This document shows, piece by piece, positions 52,304 through 60,436 of a stretch of DNA of 64,000 nt. The stretch is taken from positions 62,001-126,000 of the forward strand of contig JAVBSS010000002.1 of assembly GCA_031556525.1 (NCBI GenBank). The letters run 5' to 3'. Source of the stretch: JAVBSN01 sp031556525. Lineage in GTDB: Bacteria; Bacillota; Clostridia; Lachnospirales; Lachnospiraceae. Under the pieces are notes generated by a model. The model made no database searches, had not been told where the DNA came from, and was given only the letters and a program-made list of their open reading frames with translations. Each line of letters starts with the position of its first letter. Position 1 is the first letter of the stretch. A program made the position numbers and the translations under genes.

Positions 52304-53635
52304 TTATGCATATTTATATTTCCCTTTATTCCCCCACAAGAACACACCTGTAACCACCAAAGCCAACAGCTCTGCAACAACAATAGCTATCCAGATACCG
52401 TCAATCCCTAGGAGTGCTGGTAGAATAAGAATAGCAGCAATCTGAAATACAAGAGTTCTAAGAAATGATATAGCAGCAGATACAAGCCCGTTATTAAGAG
52501 CAGTGAAAAATGCAGAGCCCCATACGTTAATACCCATAAGTACAAATGCTAGGGAATATATGCGGAATCCACGACAAGTCATGTTAAACAGATTTTGGTC
52601 ATAGCTTGCAAATATATTTACCAATGGTACAGTCAGTATTTCTGCTAATACAGTTAGAACTACTCCACATCCAATTAATAATAGTATACTTTTACTAAAT
52701 AGATTTTTTAATTCACTATGATTGCCAGCGCCATAATGGTAGCTGACAACTGGTGATGTTCCAATAGAATAACCGAAATATATAGCCATAAATATAAAAT
52801 TAACGTACATGATAATTCCATAAGCAGCAACACCATTTTCACCAGCAATCTTCATAAGTTGAAAATTGTACAACACATTCACCAAAGAAGCAGATAGATT
52901 GGTAACCATTTCGGAAGAGCCATTTGTGAAAGTTTTAAGTATTATTTGCATATCTAATTTAGCTCTTCTAAATCTTAGAAGACTATCATTTTCTCTCATA
53001 AAATAGAAAATAGGAATAATACCCCCAACAATCTGTCCAATACCAGTGGCAATAGCAGCGCCAGCAAGTCCCCAATGAAATACATAGATAAATAGGAAAT
53101 CCAATACAACATTTGTTGCTCCAGCTAAAAGAGATATCTTTAAGCTTAGTGTAGGTTTTTCTGCTACAATAAAGAAGTTCAAGAAAATATTTTGCAAGAT
53201 AAATGCAGTCATAAATAAAAACATAATTCGTCCATATATAACGCAATTTTCAAGTAATTCTCCCTTTGCACCTAATGCAACAGACATTGGTCTGATAAAT
53301 ATAAAACCGATAAGAGATAATATTACAGAAAGAATAATTGAAATGTATATTAGCATAGTAAAATATTCGCAAGCCTTTTCTTTTTTTCCTTCACCTAAGG
53401 TTTTAGAAATAATGGCACTTCCACCAGTACCAATCATGAATCCAATAGTACCAAGTCCCATACAAATAGGCATAATTAAATTAATGGCGGCAAAAGAAGT
53501 TTTACCGACAAAGTTAGATACAAAAACGCCATCTACAATACTATACAAAGATGTACATATCATCATAAGTATTGGAGAGATTACAAAGCGTAGTAATCGT
53601 TTATAAGTAAAATGGTCGGATAATTGTATTCTCAT
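52304..53635 (-). CDS. MATE-family multidrug exporter
   Basis: A 443-residue polytopic protein with twelve TM helices. It begins LSDHFTYKRLLRFVISPILMMI and has the family pattern VDGVFVSNFVGKTSFAAINL and GTGGSAIISKTLGEGKKEKA. It exports drugs or other cations with Na+ or H+. The start overlaps the stop of the upstream marR gene by 4 nt, so the two are translationally coupled and the exporter is under MarR control. Confidence 0.93.
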   Translation of the reverse strand: MRIQLSDHFTYKRLLRFVISPILMMICTSLYSIVDGVFVSNFVGKTSFAAINLIMPICMGLGTIGFMIGTGGSAIISKTLGEGKKEKACEYFTMLIYISIILSVILSLIGFIFIRPMSVALGAKGELLENCVIYGRIMFLFMTAFILQNIFLNFFIVAEKPTLSLKISLLAGATNVVLDFLFIYVFHWGLAGAAIATGIGQIVGGIIPIFYFMRENDSLLRFRRAKLDMQIILKTFTNGSSEMVTNLSASLVNVLYNFQLMKIAGENGVAAYGIIMYVNFIFMAIYFGYSIGTSPVVSYHYGAGNHSELKNLFSKSILLLIGCGVVLTVLAEILTVPLVNIFASYDQNLFNMTCRGFRIYSLAFVLMGINVWGSAFFTALNNGLVSAAISFLRTLVFQIAAILILPALLGIDGIWIAIVVAELLALVVTGVFLWGNKGKYKYA

Positions 53636-54087
53636 TGTTCACCTCGTAGTAGTCCGTTTACTTCTGTTCGAAGTAATGTCATGTGTTTTTGGCTAAGACG
53701 TAAGAATTCACTTAAGTCATCGCCTAAGAGTGCAAATGTTCTTTTTTCAGCTTCTATCAAAGGAATAATTACCTTTTGTGAAAAATCGTTGCCTGTCTGT
53801 GTTAAAAATATCTGTTTGTTTTTTCTGTTATTTGGTTGTGGGATAAGTCGTATATAACCTTGTTTTTCTAGATTCTTAAGTGCTGAATTAATAGTCTGTC
53901 TGCTGTATGACCATGCATCACATATTTCTTTTTGTGTATATGCCCTAGTGCCTTCCTCTATAGAATATAGAATCCAAAATGCAGTGTCTGGTAGACCACT
54001 CTTTTGTGCGTAATCATGATATAGTTTGTCCATTTCTTTAATTAACTGATTGTATATAATTATTGGCGTGATTCGAGCATCGTCCAT
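53632..54087 (-). CDS. MarR-family transcriptional repressor
   Basis: A 151-residue winged-helix regulator with YSIEEGTRAYTQKEICDAWSYSRQTINSALKNLEKQGYI (HTH) and a wing LIPQPNNRKNKQIFLT. The start at 54087 is chosen for GGAGG 7 nt upstream. A longer frame to 54132 reads through the leader without a ribosome site. It precedes the MATE exporter gene and its promoter contains a perfect palindrome, so negative autoregulation and ligand-induced efflux are likely. Confidence 0.92.
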   Translation of the reverse strand: MDDARITPIIIYNQLIKEMDKLYHDYAQKSGLPDTAFWILYSIEEGTRAYTQKEICDAWSYSRQTINSALKNLEKQGYIRLIPQPNNRKNKQIFLTQTGNDFSQKVIIPLIEAEKRTFALLGDDLSEFLRLSQKHMTLLRTEVNGLLRGEQ

Positions 54088-54137
54088 ATAGTACCTCCAT
54101 TCAAATTTTGAAAATAGTCCGAAAAAGGACAAAATGA

Positions 54138-54166
54138 ATTATAATCCGATTTCGGATTATTGTCAA
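54138..54166 (-). promoter_or_regulatory. Consensus promoter overlapped by MarR operator
   Basis: On the minus strand TTGACA (54166-54161) and TATAAT (54143-54138) are exact consensus with a 17-nt spacer. The spacer is filled by ATAATCCGA-TT-TCGGATTAT (54141-54160), a perfect palindrome. A bound repressor would block RNA polymerase directly. Confidence 0.85.
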
Positions 54167-54294
54167 GAAAGAAATTATACTTATTAAATGGATCATTGTA
54201 AAGAAATGTAACTCGATAAAACATAATTAAAATATAAAAACTCTTCACACAACCATTTCCACTAGAATAGACTGAACTATAACAAGAATAGTGT

Positions 54295-54314
54295 GTTGCT
54301 ATAAAGCAACTTTT
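54295..54314 (+). promoter_or_regulatory. Terminator-like hairpin ahead of the anchor-A gene ribosome site
   Basis: GTTGCT-ATAA-AGCAAC (54295-54310) followed by TTTT, ending at the GGGAG ribosome site. It could be an attenuator or a translation-modulating hairpin. The upstream region 54167-54294 has no gene. Confidence 0.4.
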
Positions 54315-54324
54315 GGGAGTATAT

Positions 54325-56070
54325 ATGGACAATATCAATTATACTAATGAGAACATGATGAGTTCAGGAATACCCTATAATAATGTAGTGTGGAAAGATA
54401 TAGAGGGTCAACCTTTTGGTACGGCAGCTAGATTTAATGTAATTGTATTTAATGATGCTAATAATATAGTGGATTTTGAGGGACCTGCAGCAATTGGTGG
54501 AAATTATAACAGTCCAAGGGGATTAAGTGTTGGATTTGTAAATAAGGGTAACAAAAAGGTTGGTTACTCACCAGATTTAGTGAGGTTTTTAGTAGGTGGC
54601 AATGTATCTATGAATGGTCCATTGGTTGTAATAGGCCATGTACTAGGTGGCAGTGAATTTCGTGCAGCCAAAGGAAGTACCTATTTTATCGGAAAAAATG
54701 GTATGAACATACAAGAGCTAAAATATTTATATCAAGCCAATGGAGGTAGTCAGTATTGGACACCTACAGATAAAGGTAATCATTATGTGGTTCCAAGTTA
54801 TGATGTGCCAAGATATATACCATCAAGTAGAGTAGGAGCTAACATACCTAAATTCTTTGCTGATGCTAGACAAAGTATTATAGATTATAAAAATTGCATT
54901 GAAGAGTTAACTCCAAATGGAGCAGTAATTGATAATAATTACGAATGGATATTAAGAGGAAATGATCCTGAGCAAAATGTGTTTCTTATTGACGTAAGGC
55001 CAAATGGTTTGATAAATAAAGGCATACGAGCCGAAGTCCCACAAGGAAGTAGAGTCATTGTAAGATTAAGAACGGGAGCAAATGCTCATTTGCAATACGG
55101 CGTTTATGGAGAGAGAAGTAAGACTAATCAGACATTATATGTATTTGAAGATGCATCAAATATTTATATGGAAAAATCATCTGATATATGGGGAAGTATA
55201 CTAGCACCTGGTGCTATGTTTCATGCACATTCTACAGGTGGTCATGTAAGTGGAACTGCTGCACTTAGAGATTTTGCGGTAAGTGCTAACAGCGGTTTTG
55301 AATTTCACTATTTCCCATTTGTTGGAGGAGTAAAGTGTCAAACCACACCGATACAAGTATCACCAACACCTATTGAGACAACACCAATGGCACCAATACA
55401 GGTATTGCCAGCTGAGGAAACTGCTCAAGTATGTCCGACATGCCCAGAAGCAGAGCCATGCCCAACATGTCCAATGCCAGAACCATGTCCAATAGCAGAG
55501 CCATGCCCAATACCAGAGCCATGTCCAATGCCAGAACCGTGTCCAACGTGTCCGACATGTCCAATGCCAGAGCCATGTCCAGTACCAGAGCCATGCCCAA
55601 CATGTCCAACAGTAGAACCATGTCCAGTGTGCCCAGTATGCCCAACATGTCCGACACCAAAGCCATGCCCAAAACAGAAACCATGTCCAACATGCCCAGC
55701 TTGCCCAGAACCAGAAAAGATATACATTACTGTTCCGATGCCAGTTCCGGCAGAATGTCCAGAACAAAAGGCGTGCCCTGTCTGTCAAGAATGTCAGATA
55801 AAATCAGGTGTTATTAAAGGATGTATTAAGGGATGTTGCTGCGGTAGATGTCATGTATGGAATGTAAAATTATATGAGAGAAACAATGGTGTAGATACAT
55901 TTTTGTATTCTGTATGTATCAAAGGACAGGGAGATTTCAAATTCATGGTTCCATTTGATGGCACTTATATTTTGAAGGTATGTCATGCCAATAATCGTAG
56001 TAGAACATCTCGTTGCAAACCAAGTATTACCTTAAATAATATTGGTGTGGAAAATCTTATGATGGAATAA
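54325..56070 (+). CDS. Choice-of-anchor A protein with Cys-Pro repeat and Cys-rich tail
   Basis: A 581-residue protein. Residues about 20-330 are a choice-of-anchor A (CAA) domain, as in spore or surface adhesins: FNVIVFNDANNIVDFEGPAAIGG and DIWGSILAPGAMFHAHSTGGHVSGTAALRDF. Residues about 370-475 are a PEPCP/CPTCP repeat with near-regular Cys. The last 95 residues have CIKGCCCGRCHVWNVKLYE then a beta domain. No signal peptide or sortase motif, so cytoplasmic or mother-cell synthesis and spore-surface assembly by disulfide cross-linking is plausible. GGGAG precedes the ATG at 54325. Confidence 0.85.
   Translation: MDNINYTNENMMSSGIPYNNVVWKDIEGQPFGTAARFNVIVFNDANNIVDFEGPAAIGGNYNSPRGLSVGFVNKGNKKVGYSPDLVRFLVGGNVSMNGPLVVIGHVLGGSEFRAAKGSTYFIGKNGMNIQELKYLYQANGGSQYWTPTDKGNHYVVPSYDVPRYIPSSRVGANIPKFFADARQSIIDYKNCIEELTPNGAVIDNNYEWILRGNDPEQNVFLIDVRPNGLINKGIRAEVPQGSRVIVRLRTGANAHLQYGVYGERSKTNQTLYVFEDASNIYMEKSSDIWGSILAPGAMFHAHSTGGHVSGTAALRDFAVSANSGFEFHYFPFVGGVKCQTTPIQVSPTPIETTPMAPIQVLPAEETAQVCPTCPEAEPCPTCPMPEPCPIAEPCPIPEPCPMPEPCPTCPTCPMPEPCPVPEPCPTCPTVEPCPVCPVCPTCPTPKPCPKQKPCPTCPACPEPEKIYITVPMPVPAECPEQKACPVCQECQIKSGVIKGCIKGCCCGRCHVWNVKLYERNNGVDTFLYSVCIKGQGDFKFMVPFDGTYILKVCHANNRSRTSRCKPSITLNNIGVENLMME
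55431..55705 (+). repeat. Cys-Pro coding repeat
   Basis: Tandem units of 9-15 bp encoding CPTCP, PEPCP and similar. They generate long shadow frames on both strands and are likely length-variable between strains. Confidence 0.85.
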
Positions 56071-56157
56071 ATGCTTACTTTACTCTTAGTATAATTCTTC
56101 ACAAATATGCACATCCTATAAAGTAACCAAACCACAATCAGAAAGTAGGTACATTTT

Positions 56158-56313
56158 ATGGGAAAGAAAAAAACTAACAAACAGCAAGCAACAAATAGCT
56201 ATAATGATAGTACTAACAAAGACAAACAACAAATACATTCAGATGTATTAGGAAGTTACACAGGAACACCAGAAGATGGTGAAGAACCAATTCAAGATGC
56301 GGATGATTTATAA
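56158..56313 (+). CDS. 51-residue small protein ending in QDADDL
   Basis: MGKKKTNKQQATNSYNDSTN leads into DVLGSYTGTPEDGEEPIQDADDL. The basic Asn/Lys/Gln-rich N-terminus and acidic conserved-looking C-terminus recall a family of short proteins seen in clostridial genomes with the DVxGSYTGTP...QDADDL pattern, recalled from memory. There is no classical ribosome site, though GAAAGTAGG lies about 10 nt upstream. It follows the anchor-A gene and is closed by a terminator. Function unknown. Confidence 0.6.
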   Translation: MGKKKTNKQQATNSYNDSTNKDKQQIHSDVLGSYTGTPEDGEEPIQDADDL

Positions 56314-56377
56314 TAGATGAACTGATATTGATAGGTTAGAATAGTAAATAGCATTGAGTTAGACCAATGTTAATATA

Positions 56378-56427
56378 ATCCCGTTAAGTAGATTGAATAT
56401 GTGCACATCTATTTAACGGGATTTTTT
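56378..56427 (+). terminator. Rho-independent terminator
   Basis: ATCCCGTTAA at 56378-56387 pairs with TTAACGGGAT at 56413-56422, followed by a run of T. The loop is long but contains secondary TAGA/TCTA pairing. Confidence 0.85.
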
Positions 56428-56460
56428 ATGTTAAAATATAAGTAATAATAATTTATAATA

Positions 56461-56497
56461 AAAAATAATGTTACATTCAAGAATTTTAGACATATAG
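56461..56497 (+). promoter_or_regulatory. Putative ECF promoter of the sigma-factor gene
   Basis: AAAAATAATGTTACAT at 56461-56476 is identical to 57031-57046 before the partner gene. Each copy is followed after 14 nt by an A/T hexamer (CATATAG here). Recurrent upstream motifs of this kind are typical of ECF autoregulation. Confidence 0.6.
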
Positions 56498-56515
56498 TTA
56501 TGAGGTGATAAAATT

Positions 56516-57031
56516 ATGGAATCATTTGATAGAATATGCGAAAAAAATTATGAGCGCATATATAAATACATTTTAGGTATGACAGGGAATAGTGAAGTAG
56601 CAAAAGACCTTACTCAAGATGTATTTCTAATTGCATATAAAAAAGGAAAAGACTTTTTAACTCATGAAAAACCAGAAGGTTTTTTATACAAGACGGCAAA
56701 AAATCTAGTGTTAGTTAATTATCGAAATAGGCAACGGGAAATTCTATTTGAAGGTCAAGAGGATTTTTGTGTACAGCGAGAAGATGTTTTTGAAGAAATA
56801 TGTAATTCTAGAGAAAATAACGTTTCGGTGGAATTGTATAGGCAAGAAATATTAGATAAACTGCCACAAAAGAAGAGGAAACTCTATGATTTATATTATG
56901 TAGAGAATAAGAGTATGAAAGAGATATCAGAAGAGTTAGGATTTAATGAAGTGGCACTCAGAATGCGATATGTGAGACTTCGTAAAGAAATTAGGTCTCA
57001 AATAAAAACATTGCATCTAGGAGATTTTTAA
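56516..57031 (+). CDS. ECF-type RNA polymerase sigma factor
   Basis: A 171-residue sigma-70 family protein with region 2 (DLTQDVFLIAYKKGKDFL and EGFLYKTAKNLVLVNYRNRQRE) and region 4 (LPQKKRKLYDLYYVENKSMKEISEELGFNEVALRMRYVRLRKEI). Regions 1 and 3 are absent, as in ECF factors. GAGGTGA precedes the ATG. The stop abuts a second copy of the putative promoter and then the membrane partner gene, the normal anti-sigma position. Confidence 0.93.
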   Translation: MESFDRICEKNYERIYKYILGMTGNSEVAKDLTQDVFLIAYKKGKDFLTHEKPEGFLYKTAKNLVLVNYRNRQREILFEGQEDFCVQREDVFEEICNSRENNVSVELYRQEILDKLPQKKRKLYDLYYVENKSMKEISEELGFNEVALRMRYVRLRKEIRSQIKTLHLGDF

Positions 57032-57067
57032 AAAATAATGTTACATATCGTATTAGATTGTATATAT
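57031..57067 (+). promoter_or_regulatory. Putative ECF promoter of the partner gene
   Basis: The second copy of AAAAATAATGTTACAT (57031-57046) overlaps the end of the sigma-factor gene and is followed after 14 nt by TATATAT. It would allow independent induction of the partner gene. Confidence 0.6.
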
Positions 57068-57111
57068 AAATGAATGGTCTGCGCAGAGCATATATAGGAA
57101 GGAGCGTCTAT

Positions 57112-58101
57112 ATGGAAGAAATCATTAATAATGAAATATTACATTTAAGACAAAGAATTAATGAAGAAATAGAAAATGGAAATTATGAAATGGTAGAAGA
57201 ATTATCAACTGAATTATGTGAATTACAAGAGTATGAATCTAATGTTCAGATGCCAGATGATTTTTCTTATCAAATCAGAAGGATGAATAAGGAGGCAACT
57301 ATGAAAAATATTAAGAAATATATGGCTAGAGTAGCAGTAGTGCTTGGTATATTAGGAGTGTCAGGTGGAACTGTATATGCAGCAGTCTCTCATTTTAGAC
57401 AAGTAGATTATTTTGAACATGGACTTGTTGTAGAAGGTAGCGCAAAAATTAAAAGCACAGATGAAAGTAATACAGATGAAGACGTTCAAATGGAGACAAC
57501 ATTTTTACCTGAATCAGAGGATACGGTATCTATTATATCTTCGGAGAAAGGAACTGCTAATGATTTGTGGATATCTAAGATAGTACGTCAGAGAACATCA
57601 CCAACTCTTGAATCTGATAACGGAATAGATTGGTATAATGGAGAAGAGAATATAGTTAATGAAACAGAATATAGTTATGTAGATTATGAAACAGCATGTA
57701 ATGATAGTGGTCTAATAAATCTGTTTGCCAATAAATATGAACAAAATGGTACAACTACTTATACTGAATATGTAAGCCAAGATAATATTTCTGATAACAA
57801 AAATGGAGAAATTATTTCTACATTTAATTATGGTAATGGAGGATTTACTGTAGATGAACAGAAAATATTAAAAGGGGAAGGTTCTGATAGAACAACAGTA
57901 GTATTTACTAGTACTGAACCAACAACTAACCATCGAGAATATACAGATACATTAGGCAGAACATATTTGTTAAGCGATGATACAGAGTTTGGGACATTAC
58001 GTACAACTGTACTCATATCTTATGACGAGTATGATATAATAATCATGTTTACAGGATTAAGCGATGTAGAGATTCATGAAATATTAGATTCTATTATATA
58101 G
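57112..58101 (+). CDS. Single-pass membrane protein, probable anti-sigma factor
   Basis: A 329-residue protein with a cytosolic helical N-terminus (about 1-70, acidic, possibly the sigma-binding part), one TM segment (about 73-92, YMARVAVVLGILGVSG) and an extracytoplasmic domain of about 235 residues rich in Thr, Ser and Asp. No zinc-binding ZAS motif (HxxxCxxC). The start at 57112 is chosen for AAGGAG 11 nt upstream; the frame is open further back without support. By position it should be the regulator of the sigma factor; sequence alone does not prove it. Confidence 0.75.
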   Translation: MEEIINNEILHLRQRINEEIENGNYEMVEELSTELCELQEYESNVQMPDDFSYQIRRMNKEATMKNIKKYMARVAVVLGILGVSGGTVYAAVSHFRQVDYFEHGLVVEGSAKIKSTDESNTDEDVQMETTFLPESEDTVSIISSEKGTANDLWISKIVRQRTSPTLESDNGIDWYNGEENIVNETEYSYVDYETACNDSGLINLFANKYEQNGTTTYTEYVSQDNISDNKNGEIISTFNYGNGGFTVDEQKILKGEGSDRTTVVFTSTEPTTNHREYTDTLGRTYLLSDDTEFGTLRTTVLISYDEYDIIIMFTGLSDVEIHEILDSII

Positions 58102-58144
58102 ACTTATCAACATTTTAAAAAACTAATATAACAAGGTAGTTAAT

Positions 58145-58171
58145 AAAAGCACCGAAAGGTGTTTTTATTTT
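58145..58171 (+). terminator. Rho-independent terminator
   Basis: AAAAGCACC-GAAA-GGTGTTTTT (58145-58166, one G.U) followed by ATTTT. The GAAA tetraloop adds stability. Confidence 0.8.
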
Positions 58172-58213
58172 GCAGAAATTTAATAGTTTTGTTAAGTTTT
58201 TTCTTGTAGTAAA

Positions 58214-58246
58214 GTTCAACATTTGTTCAACATGCAATGGTATAAT
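58214..58246 (+). promoter_or_regulatory. Direct-repeat activator site and extended -10 promoter
   Basis: GTTCAACAT occurs at 58214-58222 and again at 58225-58233, exactly 11 bp apart. The second copy ends 7 nt before TATAAT (58241-58246), which has an upstream TGG extended -10. Repeats one helical turn apart next to the -35 position are typical of SARP/OmpR-type activators, and the operon encodes a regulator of that type. Confidence 0.65.
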
Positions 58247-58325
58247 ATCGTTATATGGTGATAGTGGTCGAAATGAATGGGAAAAAATTACAAAATAAAG
58301 AATTCGTTAAGGAAAAGGAATACAT

Positions 58326-59603
58326 ATGGAATATACAATACCTAGCTATACATTAGAAGCATTTAGCCTTGTGACTATAATAGTGCTAATATTTTCTCAG
58401 ATTATGGACAAACATAATGATAGAAAAGGAAAAATATTTACATGGACGCTAGTAGCATTTGCTGGACTTATGATTTCAGATACATTGTCTTGGATTATAG
58501 AACTTTATTCGGGAAAGTTGGTTCACGTGTTAGTGTGGATTGTTAACTTGTTGGGATATGTATTTGGTGAATTGCTGGTAACATTAGTATTGATATACAT
58601 TGTAATGGATATTTTACTAAATCCTAAGATGGAGAAAATTATTTTTAAAATATTGATTATAATGGTATGTGTTTTCACAGTCTTTATTTTAGTGTCATTA
58701 CCATTTGGATGGATATATTCGGTTTCTGATAATAATTTGTTTGTTTTTGGTCCGTTATCATGGATACCAATTGTATATACAATAGCACAATTACTGTTAA
58801 TGATAATTTTGGTACTTAGCAGATGTAAGGTAATTGGTTTGAAGAAGGTTGCTATAATTTTTTCGTATATAATGCTAATGAGTGTAGCCATAGTAATGAA
58901 TGCATTTTTTAATGAATTACTAATTTATTGTGCATTTTTTACACTATCAGAAATGGTTATATTCTTAAATGTACAGATAGAGCGTGGGAAGAAAAGAAGG
59001 CAACAGGAACAGGAATTATTAGAAAGTAGAGTTCAGATTATGTTTAGTCAGATTCAGCCACATTTTTTATATAATTCATTAGTTGCAATTGAAAATCTAT
59101 GTGTAGAAGATCCATCACAAGCAAGAGAGGCAGTTAGCGATTTTTCTAAGTATTTACGTGGAAATTTGGATAGTATAAATAATAAAAAACTTATTCCGTT
59201 TGAGCAAGAATTGAAGCATGTTCAGAGTTATATGGCATTAGAACAGAGAAGATATGGAGAAGAATTAAAAGTTAGATATGAGATTGAAGTTAAGGCATTT
59301 TTACTGCCAGCACTTACCATACAGCCAATAATGGAGAATGCAGTTAGGCATGGTTTTTTTAGAAAAATAGGTGGATGTGAAATTATTTTACGTACAATAG
59401 AAACAGAGACAGGTTGGGAGATAATTATCTCAGATAATGGAGTAGGATTCCAAGTGGGGAAACAAAAAGAAGATAATAAAACCCATATAGGAATAGAAAA
59501 TGTTAGAGGACGTTTGGCTGTGATGTGTAGAGGAACAGTTAAGATAGATAGTGAAGTTGGAGTAGGAACAACGGTAACAATATGTATACCTAGAGGAGAA
59601 TAG
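58326..59603 (+). CDS. LytS-like membrane sensor histidine kinase
   Basis: A 425-residue kinase with six to seven N-terminal TM helices (residues about 10-225) acting as the sensor. The His_kinase domain contains QIQPHFLYNSL with the phospho-His at 246, PALTIQPIMENAVRHG and an HATPase_c with ISDNGVGFQ and IGIENVRGRL. This is the LytS/YehU type rather than the HisKA type. It is followed 2 nt later by its response regulator gene. Confidence 0.92.
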   Translation: MEYTIPSYTLEAFSLVTIIVLIFSQIMDKHNDRKGKIFTWTLVAFAGLMISDTLSWIIELYSGKLVHVLVWIVNLLGYVFGELLVTLVLIYIVMDILLNPKMEKIIFKILIIMVCVFTVFILVSLPFGWIYSVSDNNLFVFGPLSWIPIVYTIAQLLLMIILVLSRCKVIGLKKVAIIFSYIMLMSVAIVMNAFFNELLIYCAFFTLSEMVIFLNVQIERGKKRRQQEQELLESRVQIMFSQIQPHFLYNSLVAIENLCVEDPSQAREAVSDFSKYLRGNLDSINNKKLIPFEQELKHVQSYMALEQRRYGEELKVRYEIEVKAFLLPALTIQPIMENAVRHGFFRKIGGCEIILRTIETETGWEIIISDNGVGFQVGKQKEDNKTHIGIENVRGRLAVMCRGTVKIDSEVGVGTTVTICIPRGE

Positions 59604-59605
59604 TA

Positions 59606-60403
59606 ATGAAAGTAATTGGTGTAGATGATGAATATCATGCATTGAAAGCATTGGAGAGGGCTATTAAAGAAGCGCTTCCACAGTGCGAATTTTGTGGTTT
59701 TCAAAATCCAGAAGAAGCATTAGATTTTGCAAAACACACACCTATAGATATTGCATTTTTAGATTTGGAAATGAGAACGATGCATGGATTGATATTAGCT
59801 AAAAAGTTAAAAGATATATATGGCTTAACAAATATTATATTTGTAACAGGTTATAGTGAATATGCAATGGATGCATTTCAACTTAGGGCAAGCGGATATA
59901 TTATGAAGCCAGTACAGATAAGCGATATTAAAATAGAAGTAGAGAATTTAAGACATATCCCAAAGGAAAATGAAAAGGCTGTTGTAATAAAAACCTTTGG
60001 AAACTTTGAGGTACAAGTAAATGGTAAACCAGTTATATTTAGTCGAAGTAAGTCAAAAGAGATATTAGCATATTTAGTTGATAGAGGTGGTACAGGAATA
60101 ACGGTAAGAGAATTGGCTAGTGCATTATGGGAAGATAGAGATTATACCAGAAGTATTCAACAACAGATACAAACCTATATTACAGCGTTGATAGGAGATT
60201 TAAAAAAGGTTGGAGCAAGTGACGTTATAATACGTAAGCGAAACTTTTTAGCCATTGACGTAGAGAAAATAAGTTGTGATTTGTACAGCTATCAGCGGGG
60301 AGATATTCATGCAGTAAATGGATATAGAGGAGAGTACATGGCGAATTATAGCTGGGGAGAGTTTACAGCTGCATTATTAGATAATAAGCATAGAAATTAT
60401 TAG
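59606..60403 (+). CDS. Response regulator with SARP-like winged-helix output
   Basis: A 265-residue regulator. REC domain (1-118) has acidic DDE, Asp53 in IAFLDLEM and Lys in IMKPVQ. Output domain (about 130-265) begins IKTFGNFEVQVNGKPVIFSRSKSKEILAYLV and continues VRELASALWEDRD, the wHTH of SARP-type regulators found in Firmicute response regulators; it lacks LytTR. The SARP family binds direct repeats spaced 11 bp apart, which matches the site before the operon. It starts 2 nt after the kinase stop. Confidence 0.9.
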   Translation: MKVIGVDDEYHALKALERAIKEALPQCEFCGFQNPEEALDFAKHTPIDIAFLDLEMRTMHGLILAKKLKDIYGLTNIIFVTGYSEYAMDAFQLRASGYIMKPVQISDIKIEVENLRHIPKENEKAVVIKTFGNFEVQVNGKPVIFSRSKSKEILAYLVDRGGTGITVRELASALWEDRDYTRSIQQQIQTYITALIGDLKKVGASDVIIRKRNFLAIDVEKISCDLYSYQRGDIHAVNGYRGEYMANYSWGEFTAALLDNKHRNY

Positions 60404-60436
60404 ATACTGAATTTAGAAGAGAGAGGGTAGATTTTT

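Noticed and set aside
55360..55817. Several overlapping frames across the Cys-Pro repeat of the anchor-A gene
   Set aside because: All are by-products of the 9-15 bp repeat unit and lack start signals. The + strand anchor-A frame alone has domains.
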